63,993 bases of DNA from Bacteroidota bacterium (GCA_020403265.1 JADBXZ010000038.1:1-63993), one strand, 5' to 3'. Counted from the stretch's first letter, positions 24,352-34,266 are shown. Numbers and translations are program-made. Notes: generated by a model not told the origin, from the sequence alone.

Positions 24352-25290
24352 CTAATAACAGTATTTATCAAATTCTTTACTTTTTGCTTTATCACCATCA
24401 ACCTTAGACTCCAAGTAAAAGTTTTTCAGATCTTCATTTAAAGACGCAACAGAAGATTGTAATATTTCAAACAACAAGTCCTTACTGATTTTAATAGATT
24501 GTGCATTGGAACTATTGACATACTTCACAGGTTTACGCTTACCCTCCTTAATTTCTTTAAGCTCGGCTAAATAATTAGAATTAGGAAAATAGTTAGTTCC
24601 TTTTAAAGTTAATGACGATTCAAAATAAGTTTGAAATTCAAATATTTTACCTTTAATTCCTGTGTACATGTTTTTAATTCCGTCATTATAAAATGGAAAT
24701 GGCTTTTTAAGTTGATGACCATATTTATTTTTTATTACAAAATATTCAGTTCCGCCAGGGTTACCGTTTTCTGAAACAAATTTGGCGGAGTCTTCTTTAA
24801 CAAAACCAATACTTGAATTATAAACATAATCTCTGAAGCATAAAAAATAATCATTTTCCTTCAACTCAATTTCCGAATTAACAGTTAATGTTGTATCTAA
24901 AAAAATATTTTTCCTAACTCCTTTATTTAAACTATCTAAAGTACTGCTGTATATAAAATAAACTTTACTGAATGTAAAAGAACTTTTAAAAGCAACTAGA
25001 ATATTTTTGTTAATCACAAATTGACTAAGAAATTTTTCCTGAGCCAACGATTGATTGTTTGCTTTTACCAGACCATTAATCAACAACTGATTATCCTTTA
25101 GAACAACAACTAAAGCACCTTTGTTTAATTTTTCAATCTGACAGGCTGCAACAGCCCTTCTGGTTTTAAAAAATTTCTGATGATCGCTTTGGCTTTTATA
25201 ATCGGAATAGTCGACTCCTTTTTGCGCCTTAATAATAGAAACAAAAATAATACAATAAAAAAATACCTTATTTAACTTCGCTGCCATCAT
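24352..25290 (-). CDS. Secreted protein of unknown function downstream of metG
   Basis: The 312-residue protein starts with two ATG codons inside the end of metG (about 23 bases of overlap) and has a signal peptide ([16 protein letters not shown]) ending in the common Bacteroidota AQ site. The rest is a beta/alpha mix with many Lys, Asn, Ser and Phe residues; I recognise no domain. It is sandwiched between metG and the YrdC-like gene, both of which it touches, so it must be co-expressed with translation genes although it is exported. A periplasmic or surface location is inferred from the signal only. Confidence 0.78.
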   Translation of the reverse strand: MMAAKLNKVFFYCIIFVSIIKAQKGVDYSDYKSQSDHQKFFKTRRAVAACQIEKLNKGALVVVLKDNQLLINGLVKANNQSLAQEKFLSQFVINKNILVAFKSSFTFSKVYFIYSSTLDSLNKGVRKNIFLDTTLTVNSEIELKENDYFLCFRDYVYNSSIGFVKEDSAKFVSENGNPGGTEYFVIKNKYGHQLKKPFPFYNDGIKNMYTGIKGKIFEFQTYFESSLTLKGTNYFPNSNYLAELKEIKEGKRKPVKYVNSSNAQSIKISKDLLFEILQSSVASLNEDLKNFYLESKVDGDKAKSKEFDKYCY

Positions 25291-27325
25291 TAAAATTTAT
25301 ATTACTTGGAGACACAAAACATAATTCGCCAGACTTATTCTCAGCCATTAAGATCATGCCTTTACTTTCAATTCCCTTTATTTTGCGTGGAGCCAAATTA
25401 GCGAGCATACATACTTTTTGACCAATTATCTTTTCAGGATCATAAAACTGTGCAATTCCACTAACAATGGTACGCACGTCAACACCTGTATCCACCTTTA
25501 ACTTTAATAACTTTTCTGTTTTAGGAACTCTTTCTGCTTCTAAAATGGTAGCCGTTCTAATATCCATTTTACTAAAATCGTCAAAGGTGGTTTCGGGCTT
25601 AATCTCTTTAATACTTGTATTGTTGGCAAGATTGAGTTGCTTACTTTGTTCTAACTTATCCAATTGCTTTTGAACATCAGCATCCTCTACTTTCGCAAAC
25701 AACAATTCATCCTTATTAATTTTATGCCCGGCGGCCACATTATTAGTTTGCTTAGAAAGAGGCCAATTTTGTGGGTGCTTATTCAATAACTCAAACAATT
25801 TTTTGGAAGTAAAAGGTAAAAAGGGTTCAGCCAATATTGCCAAATTATTAGAAATTTGAAGTGCAATATTCATGATTGTTTTCACACGATTTTCATCCGA
25901 CTTTACCAATTTCCAAGGCTCTGTATCTGCGAGGTATTTATTGCCGATGCGCGCAACATTCATCCATTCATTAACAGCTTCTCGGAATTTAAATTGCTCT
26001 ATGGCTTTTGAAATTTTATCAGGCGCATACGCCAATTCTTCTAATACTAATAAATCTTCTTTGGTATAGGTTTCTGCATTCGGCACAACACCATCATAAA
26101 ATTTATGTGTTAATACCAACGTTCGATTTACAAAATTTCCAAAAATGGCTACCAATTCACTATTATTTTTTAATTGAAAATCTTTCCAAGTAAAATCATT
26201 GTCTTTGCTTTCGGGTGCATTACTGCAAAGCGTATATCTCAAAACATCCTGTTGATTTTTAAAATCTATTAAGTATTCATGTAACCACACAGCCCAATTG
26301 CGACTGGTGGAAATCTTATCACCTTCCAGATTTAAAAATTCATTGGCAGGTACATTATCCGCCAAAACAAAATCTCCATGCTCCATTAACATGGCCGGAA
26401 AAATAATGCAGTGAAAAACAATGTTATCCTTCCCAATAAAATGAATCAAACGGCTATCTTCCTTTTGCCAATAATTTTGCCAGGTATCAGGCAATAACTC
26501 CTTGGTCGCACTGATGTATCCAATTGGCGCATCAAACCACACGTATAGAACTTTCCCATCTCCTCCCTCAACAGGAACGGGCACACCCCAGTCCAAATCT
26601 CGGGTCATCGCTCTTGGCTGCAATCCGTCTCCACTTTCGAGCCAGCTTTTACATTGCCCGTATACATTGGGTTTCCAGTCAGTGTGTTGTTCTAAATAGG
26701 CTTTTATTTTTGGTTGTAATTTATCTAAAGGCAAAAACCAGTTTTTCGTTTGCTTTAAAACAGGCTTACTACCACTCAATGTAGATTTTGGATTAATTAA
26801 ATCCGTTGGATTTAAACTTGAACCGCACTTTTCACACTGGTCTCCATAAGCATTTTCATTACCACACTTCGGACAAGTTCCAACAATGTATCGATCAGCT
26901 AAAAACTGCTTAGCTTCTTCATCATAGTATTGCTCGGTAACCTGCTCTGTAAATGCATTCTTTTGATGCATTACTTTAAAAAAATCTGCTGCAGTTTGGT
27001 GATGTGTTTTAGAGGAGGTACGGGAATAAACATCAAACGAAATTCCAAATTCTTGAAATGCATCACCCATTATTTTATGATATTTATCTACCACTTGCTG
27101 CGGTGTAATTCCTTCTTTTTTGGCTTTAATGGTAATTGGTACGCCATGTTCATCACTTCCGCAAATAAATTTAACGTCATGTCCACTGCTTCTCAAATAC
27201 CTTACATAAATATCTGCCGGCAAATAACAACCCGCCAAATGACCTATATGTACAGGTCCATTTGCATAAGGTAGTGCCGCAGTAACCAACGTTCTATTAA
27301 ATTTTTTACTCATATTTGAACTCAT
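25268..27325 (-). CDS. metG: Methionyl-tRNA synthetase
   Basis: MetRS charges tRNA-Met. The 685-residue protein has HIGH at 26-29, a zinc knuckle ([18 protein letters not shown]), the KMSKS-equivalent KISTS, the anticodon-binding helical domain, and a C-terminal EMAP-II/Trbp-like OB-fold ([21 protein letters not shown] through to the end) that mediates dimerisation and tRNA binding. Either ATG at 27325 (MSSNMSKKF) or 27313 could be the start. It leads a minus-strand group with the secreted protein, the YrdC-like gene and probably the PaaE-like reductase. Confidence 0.97.
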   Translation of the reverse strand: MSSNMSKKFNRTLVTAALPYANGPVHIGHLAGCYLPADIYVRYLRSSGHDVKFICGSDEHGVPITIKAKKEGITPQQVVDKYHKIMGDAFQEFGISFDVYSRTSSKTHHQTAADFFKVMHQKNAFTEQVTEQYYDEEAKQFLADRYIVGTCPKCGNENAYGDQCEKCGSSLNPTDLINPKSTLSGSKPVLKQTKNWFLPLDKLQPKIKAYLEQHTDWKPNVYGQCKSWLESGDGLQPRAMTRDLDWGVPVPVEGGDGKVLYVWFDAPIGYISATKELLPDTWQNYWQKEDSRLIHFIGKDNIVFHCIIFPAMLMEHGDFVLADNVPANEFLNLEGDKISTSRNWAVWLHEYLIDFKNQQDVLRYTLCSNAPESKDNDFTWKDFQLKNNSELVAIFGNFVNRTLVLTHKFYDGVVPNAETYTKEDLLVLEELAYAPDKISKAIEQFKFREAVNEWMNVARIGNKYLADTEPWKLVKSDENRVKTIMNIALQISNNLAILAEPFLPFTSKKLFELLNKHPQNWPLSKQTNNVAAGHKINKDELLFAKVEDADVQKQLDKLEQSKQLNLANNTSIKEIKPETTFDDFSKMDIRTATILEAERVPKTEKLLKLKVDTGVDVRTIVSGIAQFYDPEKIIGQKVCMLANLAPRKIKGIESKGMILMAENKSGELCFVSPSNINFNDGSEVK

Positions 27326-27371
27326 TCACATCTACTAAATAATCAATTTAAACTGATGTTGAAATTAATTT

Positions 27372-27389
27372 TAAATTTGTACAAATATA
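27372..27389. promoter_or_regulatory. Overlapping divergent -7 elements between metG and the NUMOD4 gene
   Basis: On the plus strand TAAATTTG (27372-27379) and on the minus strand TATATTTG (27389-27382) are separated by two bases. They point to opposite starts only a few bases apart, one for each flanking gene. The two polymerase footprints would overlap, so the genes could exclude each other's transcription. Clear -33 TTTG matches are lacking on both sides. Confidence 0.5.
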
Positions 27390-27403
27390 CTTAAAATAAG
27401 GCA

Positions 27404-28024
27404 ATGAAAGCGGTTAAGGAAATTTGGAAACCCGTTCTGTTTAATGGTAAAAAAAGCAATGTGCCTTACAGAGTTTCTAACTTTGGTAACATTGCTATTT
27501 TAGAAGGAAAAAAACTGGTTGCAAAAAAATATGCGGCAACAAAAAAGGGAACCAGAATCAGAATGAGGTTTGGAGGTAATGACCTGAGTATAGCGCTTTC
27601 AAAAATAGTTGCAACGGCTTTTATACCTAAAAAAAACAATAAACAAAAATTTGTTATTTGTAAGGATTATAACTATTCAAATTGTGCTGTTCCAAATCTT
27701 AAATGGGCTACAACAGAAGAACACCGTAACTTCATTAAAAATAGTCCTAATAACGTTAAGGCCCGTTTGAAAAAGAACTATGATAAGAAAAAGAAAGGAT
27801 TGGTTTTAAAAACAAAGGAAGTTATTGCATTAAAAGAACAAATTTGGGCAAAAAAAAGAAAGAAAAGTTTAAAGGAATTAGCCTCCAAATATGGTGTGAG
27901 TGAAATGCAAATTTACCGCATTAAAAGAGGTGAAATTTGGTTTCACGTAAAAGTTAAAAACGAGCCTGATACCCTTAAATACTTGAGTTACATTAAACAT
28001 AAAAGTTCTAAAAAAAACAAATAG
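27404..28024 (+). CDS. NUMOD4/HNH-fold DNA-binding protein lacking the nuclease histidines
   Basis: The N-terminus (EIWKPVLFNGKKSNVPYRVS) matches NUMOD4, a DNA-binding module of homing endonucleases. The next part aligns with the HNH_3 fold (VATAFIPKKNNKQKFV.. to NLKWATTEEH), but the two expected histidines are replaced by Ser and Cys. The C-terminal part carries a helix-turn-helix (SLKELASKYGVSEMQIYRIKRG). It is a 206-residue, very basic protein. With the catalytic residues gone, a role as a DNA-binding regulator is likelier than as a nuclease; this is inference. It is followed three bases later by the LD-carboxypeptidase gene. Confidence 0.82.
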   Translation: MKAVKEIWKPVLFNGKKSNVPYRVSNFGNIAILEGKKLVAKKYAATKKGTRIRMRFGGNDLSIALSKIVATAFIPKKNNKQKFVICKDYNYSNCAVPNLKWATTEEHRNFIKNSPNNVKARLKKNYDKKKKGLVLKTKEVIALKEQIWAKKRKKSLKELASKYGVSEMQIYRIKRGEIWFHVKVKNEPDTLKYLSYIKHKSSKKNK

Positions 28025-28026
28025 TA

Positions 28027-28917
28027 ATGTTGCCAAATTCTTTAAACAAAGGAGATACTATTTTGATTATTGGAACTGCGCGCGCCAGAACAAAAGAGCA
28101 ATTAGCCCCTTCCATTAAAATTCTAAAATCATGGGGATTAAAGGTAATTGAAGGCAAAAACCTTTACAAGAAATACCATCAATTTGCGGGTACTGATAAA
28201 GAACGTTCGCACGATTTGCAATGGGCAGTTAATCATCCAACCGCAAAAGCTGTATTAATTGCTGGAGGCGGTTACGGCACCTTAAGAATAATTGATGGGA
28301 TTAATTTTGACGCTTTTAAGAAACACCCAAAGTGGTTTATTGGCTATAGTGATACCACCGTATTACACGCAAGGTTATTAAAAAATAAAATAAGCTGTAT
28401 ACATGGTACAATGGCCTTTCAATTCACAAAAAACGAATTTGCCACAAACAGCATCAGAGAATTATTATTCAACCAAACATTCAACTATGATATACCAACT
28501 CATCCGCTGAACAGAGCCGGAGTGGCAACAGGTGAAATTGTGGGAGGTAACTTAAGTTTAATTTATGCGTTAAGCGGAAGTAAAGATGATTTGGTTACTA
28601 AAAATAAAATTCTGTTTATTGAAGATTTGGATGAACAACTTTATCATGTTGACAGAATGATTTTACAACTAAAACGTAGCGGAAAATTAAACCACTTAAA
28701 AGGATTGATCGTTGGGGGAATGAGCGACATGAAAGATAATGCTGTGCCATATGGCAAATCAGCGGAGGAAATAATTTTTGATGCAGTTAAAGAATTTAAA
28801 TACCCCGTTTGTTTTGGATTTCCGGCAGGACACATTGATAACAACATGGCCTTAATTTTCGGGAAGAAGGCTGATTTAACTATTTTAAGAAAAAAAGTAA
28901 CTTTAAATTATAAATAA
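28027..28917 (+). CDS. LD-carboxypeptidase (peptidase family S66)
   Basis: S66 enzymes cut the L,D bond that releases the terminal D-Ala from murein tetrapeptides during cell-wall recycling. The 296-residue protein shows the nucleophile region WFIGYSDTTVLHARLL, the glutamate region ILFIEDLDEQLYHVDRMI and the catalytic His in FGFPAGHIDNNMALIFGKKADL. There is no signal peptide, which fits the cytosolic family. The gene starts two bases after the preceding DNA-binding protein and is followed three bases later by the VOC protein. Confidence 0.94.
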   Translation: MLPNSLNKGDTILIIGTARARTKEQLAPSIKILKSWGLKVIEGKNLYKKYHQFAGTDKERSHDLQWAVNHPTAKAVLIAGGGYGTLRIIDGINFDAFKKHPKWFIGYSDTTVLHARLLKNKISCIHGTMAFQFTKNEFATNSIRELLFNQTFNYDIPTHPLNRAGVATGEIVGGNLSLIYALSGSKDDLVTKNKILFIEDLDEQLYHVDRMILQLKRSGKLNHLKGLIVGGMSDMKDNAVPYGKSAEEIIFDAVKEFKYPVCFGFPAGHIDNNMALIFGKKADLTILRKKVTLNYK

Positions 28918-28920
28918 CAC

Positions 28921-29982
28921 ATGAGCTATATTATATCAGGAATACAACAAGTTGGTATTGGGGTTTCTAATGTTCACAAAGGTTTTGAGTGGTACAATAA
29001 AAATTTCGGCATGGACATTCCGGTATTTGAAGAAGCGGCAGAAGCAAATTTAATGTTACCTTACACCGGAGGCAAACCTCATCAACGACACGCAATTCTT
29101 GCAATTAATTTAAAAGGTGGCGGCGGTTTTGAAATTTGGCAATACACCAGCCGGGTGCCCGAAGCCCCTAAATTTAAGCCACAGTTGGGCGATTTAGGAC
29201 TCTACTGCGCTAAAATTAAATCTGAAAACGTTGAACAATCCTTCGAGTTTTTTAAATCAAAAAAAGTTACAATACTCGGAAATATTCAGTTAAACCCTTT
29301 AGGTAAGAAACACTTTTTTATTAAAGATGGCTTTGACAATTTATTTGAAATTATTGAAGATGACGTGTGGTTTGGTAAAGGTTTAAAAAATACAGGCGGC
29401 CCTGTAGGAATGATTATAGGTGTAAGTGATATAGAAAGATCCATAAAATTTTACAGTTCTATTTTAGGATATGATAAAGTTTTGTTTAATAACGAAGGTG
29501 TTTACGAAGATTTATCAGTTCTTCCTCAAGGCACCAATCAATTTAAACGTGCGATTCTAACGCATTCTAAAAAACGTGTGGGGCCTTTTAGTGAACTGTT
29601 TGGAAATAGTTATATTGAATTGGTACAAGCACAAAATTACACACCAAGAAAAGTATTTGAAAACAGATTTTGGGGCGATTTAGGTTTTATTCATTTATGT
29701 TTTGATATTAAGAACATGAGTGCCTTACAAAAAGCTTGCACTGATGCAGGACACCCTTTTACTGTTGATGGCGGTGCCGGATTTGAAATGGGTGAAGCAG
29801 CAGGGCATTTTACATACATAGAAGATCCTGATGGAGCTTTGATAGAGTTTGTTGAGACTAAAAAAATGCCAATCCTTAAAAAACTTAACTGGTATCTCGA
29901 CTTAACAAAGCGACCTGCTGAAAAACCTTTACCGACCTGGATGCTGAAAGCGCTGAAGTTTAACAGAAAAAAAATGGAATAA
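28921..29982 (+). CDS. VOC-superfamily protein with two glyoxalase-like domains
   Basis: The 353 residues contain two VOC modules: an N-terminal one beginning IQQVGIGVSNVHKGFEWYNKNFGMD and a C-terminal one beginning VGMIIGVSDIERSIKFYSSILGYDKV and ending with YIEDPDGALIEFVET. Each has the beta-alpha-beta-beta-beta form that holds a divalent metal in glyoxalase I, dioxygenases and fosfomycin-resistance proteins. The paired layout is seen in extradiol dioxygenases, but I cannot assign a substrate. A basic proline-containing tail closes the protein. Last gene of a likely three-gene unit. Confidence 0.85.
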   Translation: MSYIISGIQQVGIGVSNVHKGFEWYNKNFGMDIPVFEEAAEANLMLPYTGGKPHQRHAILAINLKGGGGFEIWQYTSRVPEAPKFKPQLGDLGLYCAKIKSENVEQSFEFFKSKKVTILGNIQLNPLGKKHFFIKDGFDNLFEIIEDDVWFGKGLKNTGGPVGMIIGVSDIERSIKFYSSILGYDKVLFNNEGVYEDLSVLPQGTNQFKRAILTHSKKRVGPFSELFGNSYIELVQAQNYTPRKVFENRFWGDLGFIHLCFDIKNMSALQKACTDAGHPFTVDGGAGFEMGEAAGHFTYIEDPDGALIEFVETKKMPILKKLNWYLDLTKRPAEKPLPTWMLKALKFNRKKME

Positions 29983-29998
29983 AACCGTTTTTGGGTTC

Positions 29999-31363
29999 CT
30001 AATTTAAATTCACTTTTAACGCACTTCCGGTGTTAACGATGAAGTTTCTTTCTGTTGTTTTGATTGATTCCTTTGCAAACTCGTATCTAAAAACTGCTTT
30101 GTATTTCCCGGGCTGTAAATAAATAACTTCGTTTTGAAGTGTTGAATTAAGGTTGCAAACCCAAGTTAAATTTTGACCATCATCCAAATAAACACTGCCA
30201 TATCCTGTGCCTAACTTAGTAAATGAAACAGCACCGCTTGCCGGAACTTTAATGGTATTCGTTGTACTTTGCTTTATTTCAACATTGCTAATTTTAATTC
30301 TGGGCAAGGTTAAAATTTCGAGATCATACTTTCCAACAATGTACTTATCAGTTTTACCAAAATCCTGAACATTTAATGTTTTTGAATCACCTGCCTTTCG
30401 TACAATTGTAGTTGGAAAATACCGATCTGTTGTTCCTTCCAATTCCAGTTTAAGAAAGCCTTGAGGTGCATCCACTTTAATAATATTATGTTTCCCTTTT
30501 ATGATACTAATCTCTTTTTTTTCGCTGATTGGCAAAGTATGAACCACCAAATCATACTTAATATTTGGGTTTAAAACCAATGTATCTGAGTTTCCACGAT
30601 GGTTAATGGTGTGCAAATAATTATATTTTATATTGTTCGTTCCAGCTTCATAAAATGTCATATTTACATCAGTTTCTGTTGGCTTTTTTAAGATATCCAA
30701 TAAATCTACCTGAACAGTGGTTTGGTTGATGGCCTCAGTTAAAACAAGGTTTAACACATCCTTAAAATTGGCTTCGTTACTTACGTCATAAAACTTTCCC
30801 ATGCAACCAAACACATCGGCAAATTTCACATCCAATCCAATACCAATAACAAAAGGTCTAATAAAAATACCTTTTTTTTGTAGGTCTATACTAACTTGAC
30901 ACGGATTACCGCCACATTCCTCAATGCCGTCTGTTATCAGAATGACTATGTTACGCACATTAGATTTTGGTGTAAAATCCGCAACACATTCTCCTAACGA
31001 AAACGCAATAGGTGTTGTACCCATTGGCTCCAATTTTTTAATACGCTGTTTCATTTTTTCTGCATTCGTTTTAGCATTATCAAACGGAACCTCGAGTTTG
31101 GTATCTTTACAATTACGATCAGGTTTAAAGAATGTTGTATGTCCATAACATCTTAGCGCTAATTCCAAATTAGGCATTGTTTTTAAACTATCTAAAAACT
31201 CGCCCATAACCTTTTTAGCCACTTCAATTTTAATATTACTGTTCCAAGGCGCATACATACTATAACTATCGTCGAAAATGAATAAAATACGATTAGTTAC
31301 TTGCGAACTAAATTTGTTTAAGTTCAGAAAAACAAAAAGGAGAAATATTATTCTTTTAGGCAT
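29999..31363 (-). CDS. Exported von Willebrand factor A-domain protein
   Basis: A signal segment (MPKRIIFLLFVFLNLNKFSSQ) leads straight into a VWA domain with the MIDAS pattern DDSYS at 31-35, then T..TTPIAFSL and ITDGIEEC. The C-terminal half has beta-sandwich repeats, including PEGA-like YDLVVHTLPISEKKEISIIKGKHNIIKVDAPQ split into blocks. Metal-dependent adhesion or binding on the cell surface is likely. It is 20 bases downstream of the transketolase half. It could be a calcium-activated channel-like family member, but the VWA assignment is all I would assert. Confidence 0.87.
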   Translation of the reverse strand: MPKRIIFLLFVFLNLNKFSSQVTNRILFIFDDSYSMYAPWNSNIKIEVAKKVMGEFLDSLKTMPNLELALRCYGHTTFFKPDRNCKDTKLEVPFDNAKTNAEKMKQRIKKLEPMGTTPIAFSLGECVADFTPKSNVRNIVILITDGIEECGGNPCQVSIDLQKKGIFIRPFVIGIGLDVKFADVFGCMGKFYDVSNEANFKDVLNLVLTEAINQTTVQVDLLDILKKPTETDVNMTFYEAGTNNIKYNYLHTINHRGNSDTLVLNPNIKYDLVVHTLPISEKKEISIIKGKHNIIKVDAPQGFLKLELEGTTDRYFPTTIVRKAGDSKTLNVQDFGKTDKYIVGKYDLEILTLPRIKISNVEIKQSTTNTIKVPASGAVSFTKLGTGYGSVYLDDGQNLTWVCNLNSTLQNEVIYLQPGKYKAVFRYEFAKESIKTTERNFIVNTGSALKVNLN

Positions 31364-31383
31364 TGACCTAGGAGTTACTTTTA

Positions 31384-32232
31384 TTAGTAATCACCTAAAG
31401 TTTCCTCTAGTTGATTAAGTGCCTTTTTCAGCTGCTCATCATTCGGCGCTGAACCGTGCCATTTATGTGTTCCCATCATATAATCCACGCCCTGCCCCAT
31501 TTCGGTTTTCATCAAAATAACAACCGGTTTGCCTTTACCCGTTAGAGATTTTGCTTGTTCTAAACTTTCTATCACTTTAGTAAGATCGTTCCCGGATTGA
31601 TTTTCGATTACAATAAATCCGAAGGCTTCAAATTTTGCTTTTAAGTTTCCTAAACTCAACACATTTTCCACATCACCGTCTATCTGCCTTCCATTGTAGT
31701 CAACCGTAGCGATGTAATTATCAACCTTATTTGCTGCGGCATACATGGCAGCCTCCCAAATTTGTCCTTCTTGTAGCTCGCCATCACCGTGCAGGCTATA
31801 GACTAACGAAGAATCTTTATTTAATTTTTTTGCCAGCGCTGCCCCAATTGCAACGCTCATGCCTTGGCCCAATGAACCACTGGCAATTCTTACACCCGGC
31901 AAACCCTCATGTGTAGTTGGATGCCCTTGCAAACGTGAGTTTAATTTTCTAAAAGTTTTAAGTTCTGAAACAGGAAAATACCCCGACCTCGCCAAAACAC
32001 TATAATACACAGGACTTATGTGACCATTACTTAAAAAAAATAAATCTTCATTTTTGCCATCCATGCTGAAATTAGCAGGTTGATGCTTTAATAAAACTTG
32101 ATAGAGTGCTACAAAATATTCAACACATCCTAATGATCCACCCGGATGACCTGAGTTTACAGCATGTACCATTCTTACAATATCTCGCCTTACTTGAGTT
32201 GAGAGTTTATTTAATTCAACAATATCCTTCAT
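31384..32232 (-). CDS. Transketolase, N-terminal (thiamine-diphosphate-binding) subunit
   Basis: The 282 residues correspond to the N-terminal pyrophosphate domain of transketolase: NSGHPGGSLGCVEYFVALYQ, FLSNGHISPVYYSVLARSG, GSLGQGMSVAIGAALAKKL and the cofactor motif GDGELQEGQIWEAAMYAA..VDYNGRQIDG. The protein ends normally (LNQLEETLGDY), so it is a split subunit, not a truncation. Transketolase interconverts pentose-phosphate sugars. The C-terminal partner normally lies directly downstream in this phylum, but here the next gene is the VWA protein, so the partner must be elsewhere. Confidence 0.94.
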   Translation of the reverse strand: MKDIVELNKLSTQVRRDIVRMVHAVNSGHPGGSLGCVEYFVALYQVLLKHQPANFSMDGKNEDLFFLSNGHISPVYYSVLARSGYFPVSELKTFRKLNSRLQGHPTTHEGLPGVRIASGSLGQGMSVAIGAALAKKLNKDSSLVYSLHGDGELQEGQIWEAAMYAAANKVDNYIATVDYNGRQIDGDVENVLSLGNLKAKFEAFGFIVIENQSGNDLTKVIESLEQAKSLTGKGKPVVILMKTEMGQGVDYMMGTHKWHGSAPNDEQLKKALNQLEETLGDY

Positions 32233-32353
32233 AAATTGGCTTAAAATTAATTAAATAATCAGGAGTTAAACACATTGTTTAAAAACTATTTCAGATGTTA
32301 AAAACTACAGAAACATCGAGTCTTCAAAGGACTTTAATAGATTATTTTATACT

Positions 32354-32361
32354 TATATTTG
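32354..32361 (+). promoter_or_regulatory. -7 element before the lipoprotein gene
   Basis: TATATTTG is a full -7 match and ends six bases before the ATG at 32368, so the leader would be very short. The -33 region is weak. Confidence 0.5.
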
Positions 32362-32367
32362 TAAATT

Positions 32368-33117
32368 ATGTTTAAGTACGCTTTAACGGTATTAATTTTT
32401 GTTTTGCTTGGTTTTTTTTCTTGTAAAAAAGAAGATAACCAACCTGCTGTTCAAACTGAAACGGAAAAACCAAAGGGTTCATTAGCTTTAACCATTCAAT
32501 CCTTCGATAGTCTTGGTACTTTAGAATCCAATCCATCAGGCGCAATTATCACCATAACAACCAATGTTAGTTGCACAACCGGAACAACAGGAAGCTGTAA
32601 CTTCAATAATTTAGAACAGTCTGTTTACGTGCCAATTGTAAATAAATCAGGATATGAATACCTCCCATCCAGTGTATCAATAAATTCAAGCGGCTTAAAT
32701 AAGTCCATTACGATTCCTTTGGCTAAAAAGTCAACGTATAAATTACAAAATTTATATGTTGTGCTTAAGAATAAAGACAGTATTTTAACCAATTTCAATT
32801 TACACCGCCCTGTCATAAGTGGTCAAACGGTAAATCTCGCCGTCATTTCAGGAACAAACAGCGGAATTAATGCACATAATTTTACAAAAGTAGACTATTT
32901 TATAACTAACAACCATATTGTCACACAATACAATATTGCGAGTCTTCCTGAATTAAAGTCTTCATTAGCTTCGCTACCCCTAAATGGCAAATTATACATT
33001 TCAATTATTCCTGTGACATATGGTGCTGCATTTAGCAGTGTGTTTAACTCAAACATTCTGCTTGGTGAAAATGAATTATATCCTGGAACTATACAACTAA
33101 TAAAAAATTGGAATTAA
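32368..33117 (+). CDS. Lipoprotein of unknown function
   Basis: A lipobox (LGFFSC) ends a classic lipoprotein signal, followed by KKEDNQPAV. The mature part has Ser/Thr-rich beta-strand blocks, one pattern being CTTGTTGSCNFNNL, which resembles the carboxypeptidase-like or CarboxypepD repeat of Bacteroidota surface lipoproteins. No catalytic motif is visible. It lies 10 bases before ychF on the same strand and could be co-transcribed with it by chance placement. Surface or periplasmic location is inferred. Confidence 0.8.
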   Translation: MFKYALTVLIFVLLGFFSCKKEDNQPAVQTETEKPKGSLALTIQSFDSLGTLESNPSGAIITITTNVSCTTGTTGSCNFNNLEQSVYVPIVNKSGYEYLPSSVSINSSGLNKSITIPLAKKSTYKLQNLYVVLKNKDSILTNFNLHRPVISGQTVNLAVISGTNSGINAHNFTKVDYFITNNHIVTQYNIASLPELKSSLASLPLNGKLYISIIPVTYGAAFSSVFNSNILLGENELYPGTIQLIKNWN

Positions 33118-33127
33118 TTAAAAAATT

Positions 33128-34228
33128 ATGGCTTTAAAATGTGGAATTGTGGGCTTGCCCAATGTAGGAAAATCAACCTTATTTAATTGTTTAAGTAACG
33201 CAAAGGCTCAAGCGGCTAACTTTCCTTTTTGTACAATTGACCCCAACGTTGGCACCATAACAGTGCCTGATGAAAGATTAACAAAACTCTCTGACATTGT
33301 AAAACCGCAAAATATTATACCTACTACTGTAGAAATTGTTGACATTGCCGGACTTGTAAAAGGAGCCAGTAAAGGTGAAGGATTAGGAAATAAATTTTTA
33401 GGAAATATTCGTGAATGCAATGCCATTTTACACGTTCTTAGATGCTTTGACAATGATAATGTTATACATGTAGATGGTAAAGTAAATCCGGTTGCTGATA
33501 AAGAAATTATTGATGCGGAATTACAATTAAAAGACTTAGAAAGCGTTGATACAAAACTAAAAAAGTTTGAAAAGGCAGCTAAATCAGGAAATGATAAAGA
33601 AGCAGTAAAAACTTTTGCAGTGCTAACCAAAGTAAAAGAAGTATTGGAAAGTGGTCAATCGGCTCGTTCGGCCAATTTAGATGAAAACGAGTTAGAATTT
33701 GTTGCTGACCTTCATTTACTTACAATTAAGCCGGTACTATATGTTTGTAATGTTGATGAGGCAAGTGCAAATTCTGGTAACAAACATGTTGATGCGGTTA
33801 AAGAAGCAATTAAAAATGAAAACGCAGAATTAATTATGATTACAGCGCAAATGGAAAGTGAAATTGCTGCCCTTGAGACTTACGAAGAAAAACAACTTTT
33901 CTTGCAAGAAATGGGCTTAGATGAGCCAGGCGTTAACAAATTAATAAAAGCTGCATACAAGTTGTTAAATCTTCAAACCTATTTCACAGCTGGTGAAAAA
34001 GAAGTGAGAGCGTGGACCATTGAAAAAGGTTGGAAAGCTCCTCAGGCTGCTGGTGTTATTCACACAGATTTTGAAAAAGGTTTCATCAAAGCTGAAGTAA
34101 TGAGTTACAATGATTTTACAACCTTGGGCTCTGAAGCAGCATGCAGAGATGCAGGAAAACTTAAAATTGAAGGGAAAGAATATGTTGTAAATGATGGCGA
34201 CGTCATGCACTTTAGATTTAATGTTTAA
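33128..34228 (+). CDS. ychF: Redox-regulated ATPase YchF (Obg-family)
   Basis: YchF/OLA1 is an Obg-related P-loop protein that hydrolyses ATP instead of GTP and associates with ribosomes. The 366-residue protein has the P-loop GLPNVGKST, the DIAGLVKGASKGEGLGNKFL switch, the NVDE motif in place of NKxD (nucleotide specificity), and a C-terminal TGS domain (TYFTAGEKEVRAWTI.. to VNDGDVMHFRFNV). Length and order match the family throughout. Confidence 0.97.
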   Translation: MALKCGIVGLPNVGKSTLFNCLSNAKAQAANFPFCTIDPNVGTITVPDERLTKLSDIVKPQNIIPTTVEIVDIAGLVKGASKGEGLGNKFLGNIRECNAILHVLRCFDNDNVIHVDGKVNPVADKEIIDAELQLKDLESVDTKLKKFEKAAKSGNDKEAVKTFAVLTKVKEVLESGQSARSANLDENELEFVADLHLLTIKPVLYVCNVDEASANSGNKHVDAVKEAIKNENAELIMITAQMESEIAALETYEEKQLFLQEMGLDEPGVNKLIKAAYKLLNLQTYFTAGEKEVRAWTIEKGWKAPQAAGVIHTDFEKGFIKAEVMSYNDFTTLGSEAACRDAGKLKIEGKEYVVNDGDVMHFRFNV

Positions 34229-34266
34229 TAGTCAATAAAAAAACACGCTTACAAAAATAATTAACT

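Noticed and set aside
26280-26340. KISTS in place of KMSKS in MetRS
   Set aside because: It first looked like a missing catalytic loop, but this variant is usual in the MetRS group found in Bacteroidota.
31384-32232. Transketolase taken as truncated by a frameshift
   Set aside because: The protein ends cleanly at the domain border. Split transketolase subunits are common, so this is a complete N-terminal subunit.
33208-33630. 140-codon minus-strand frame inside ychF
   Set aside because: It is the antisense shadow of a highly conserved coding region, with no domain and no promoter of its own.
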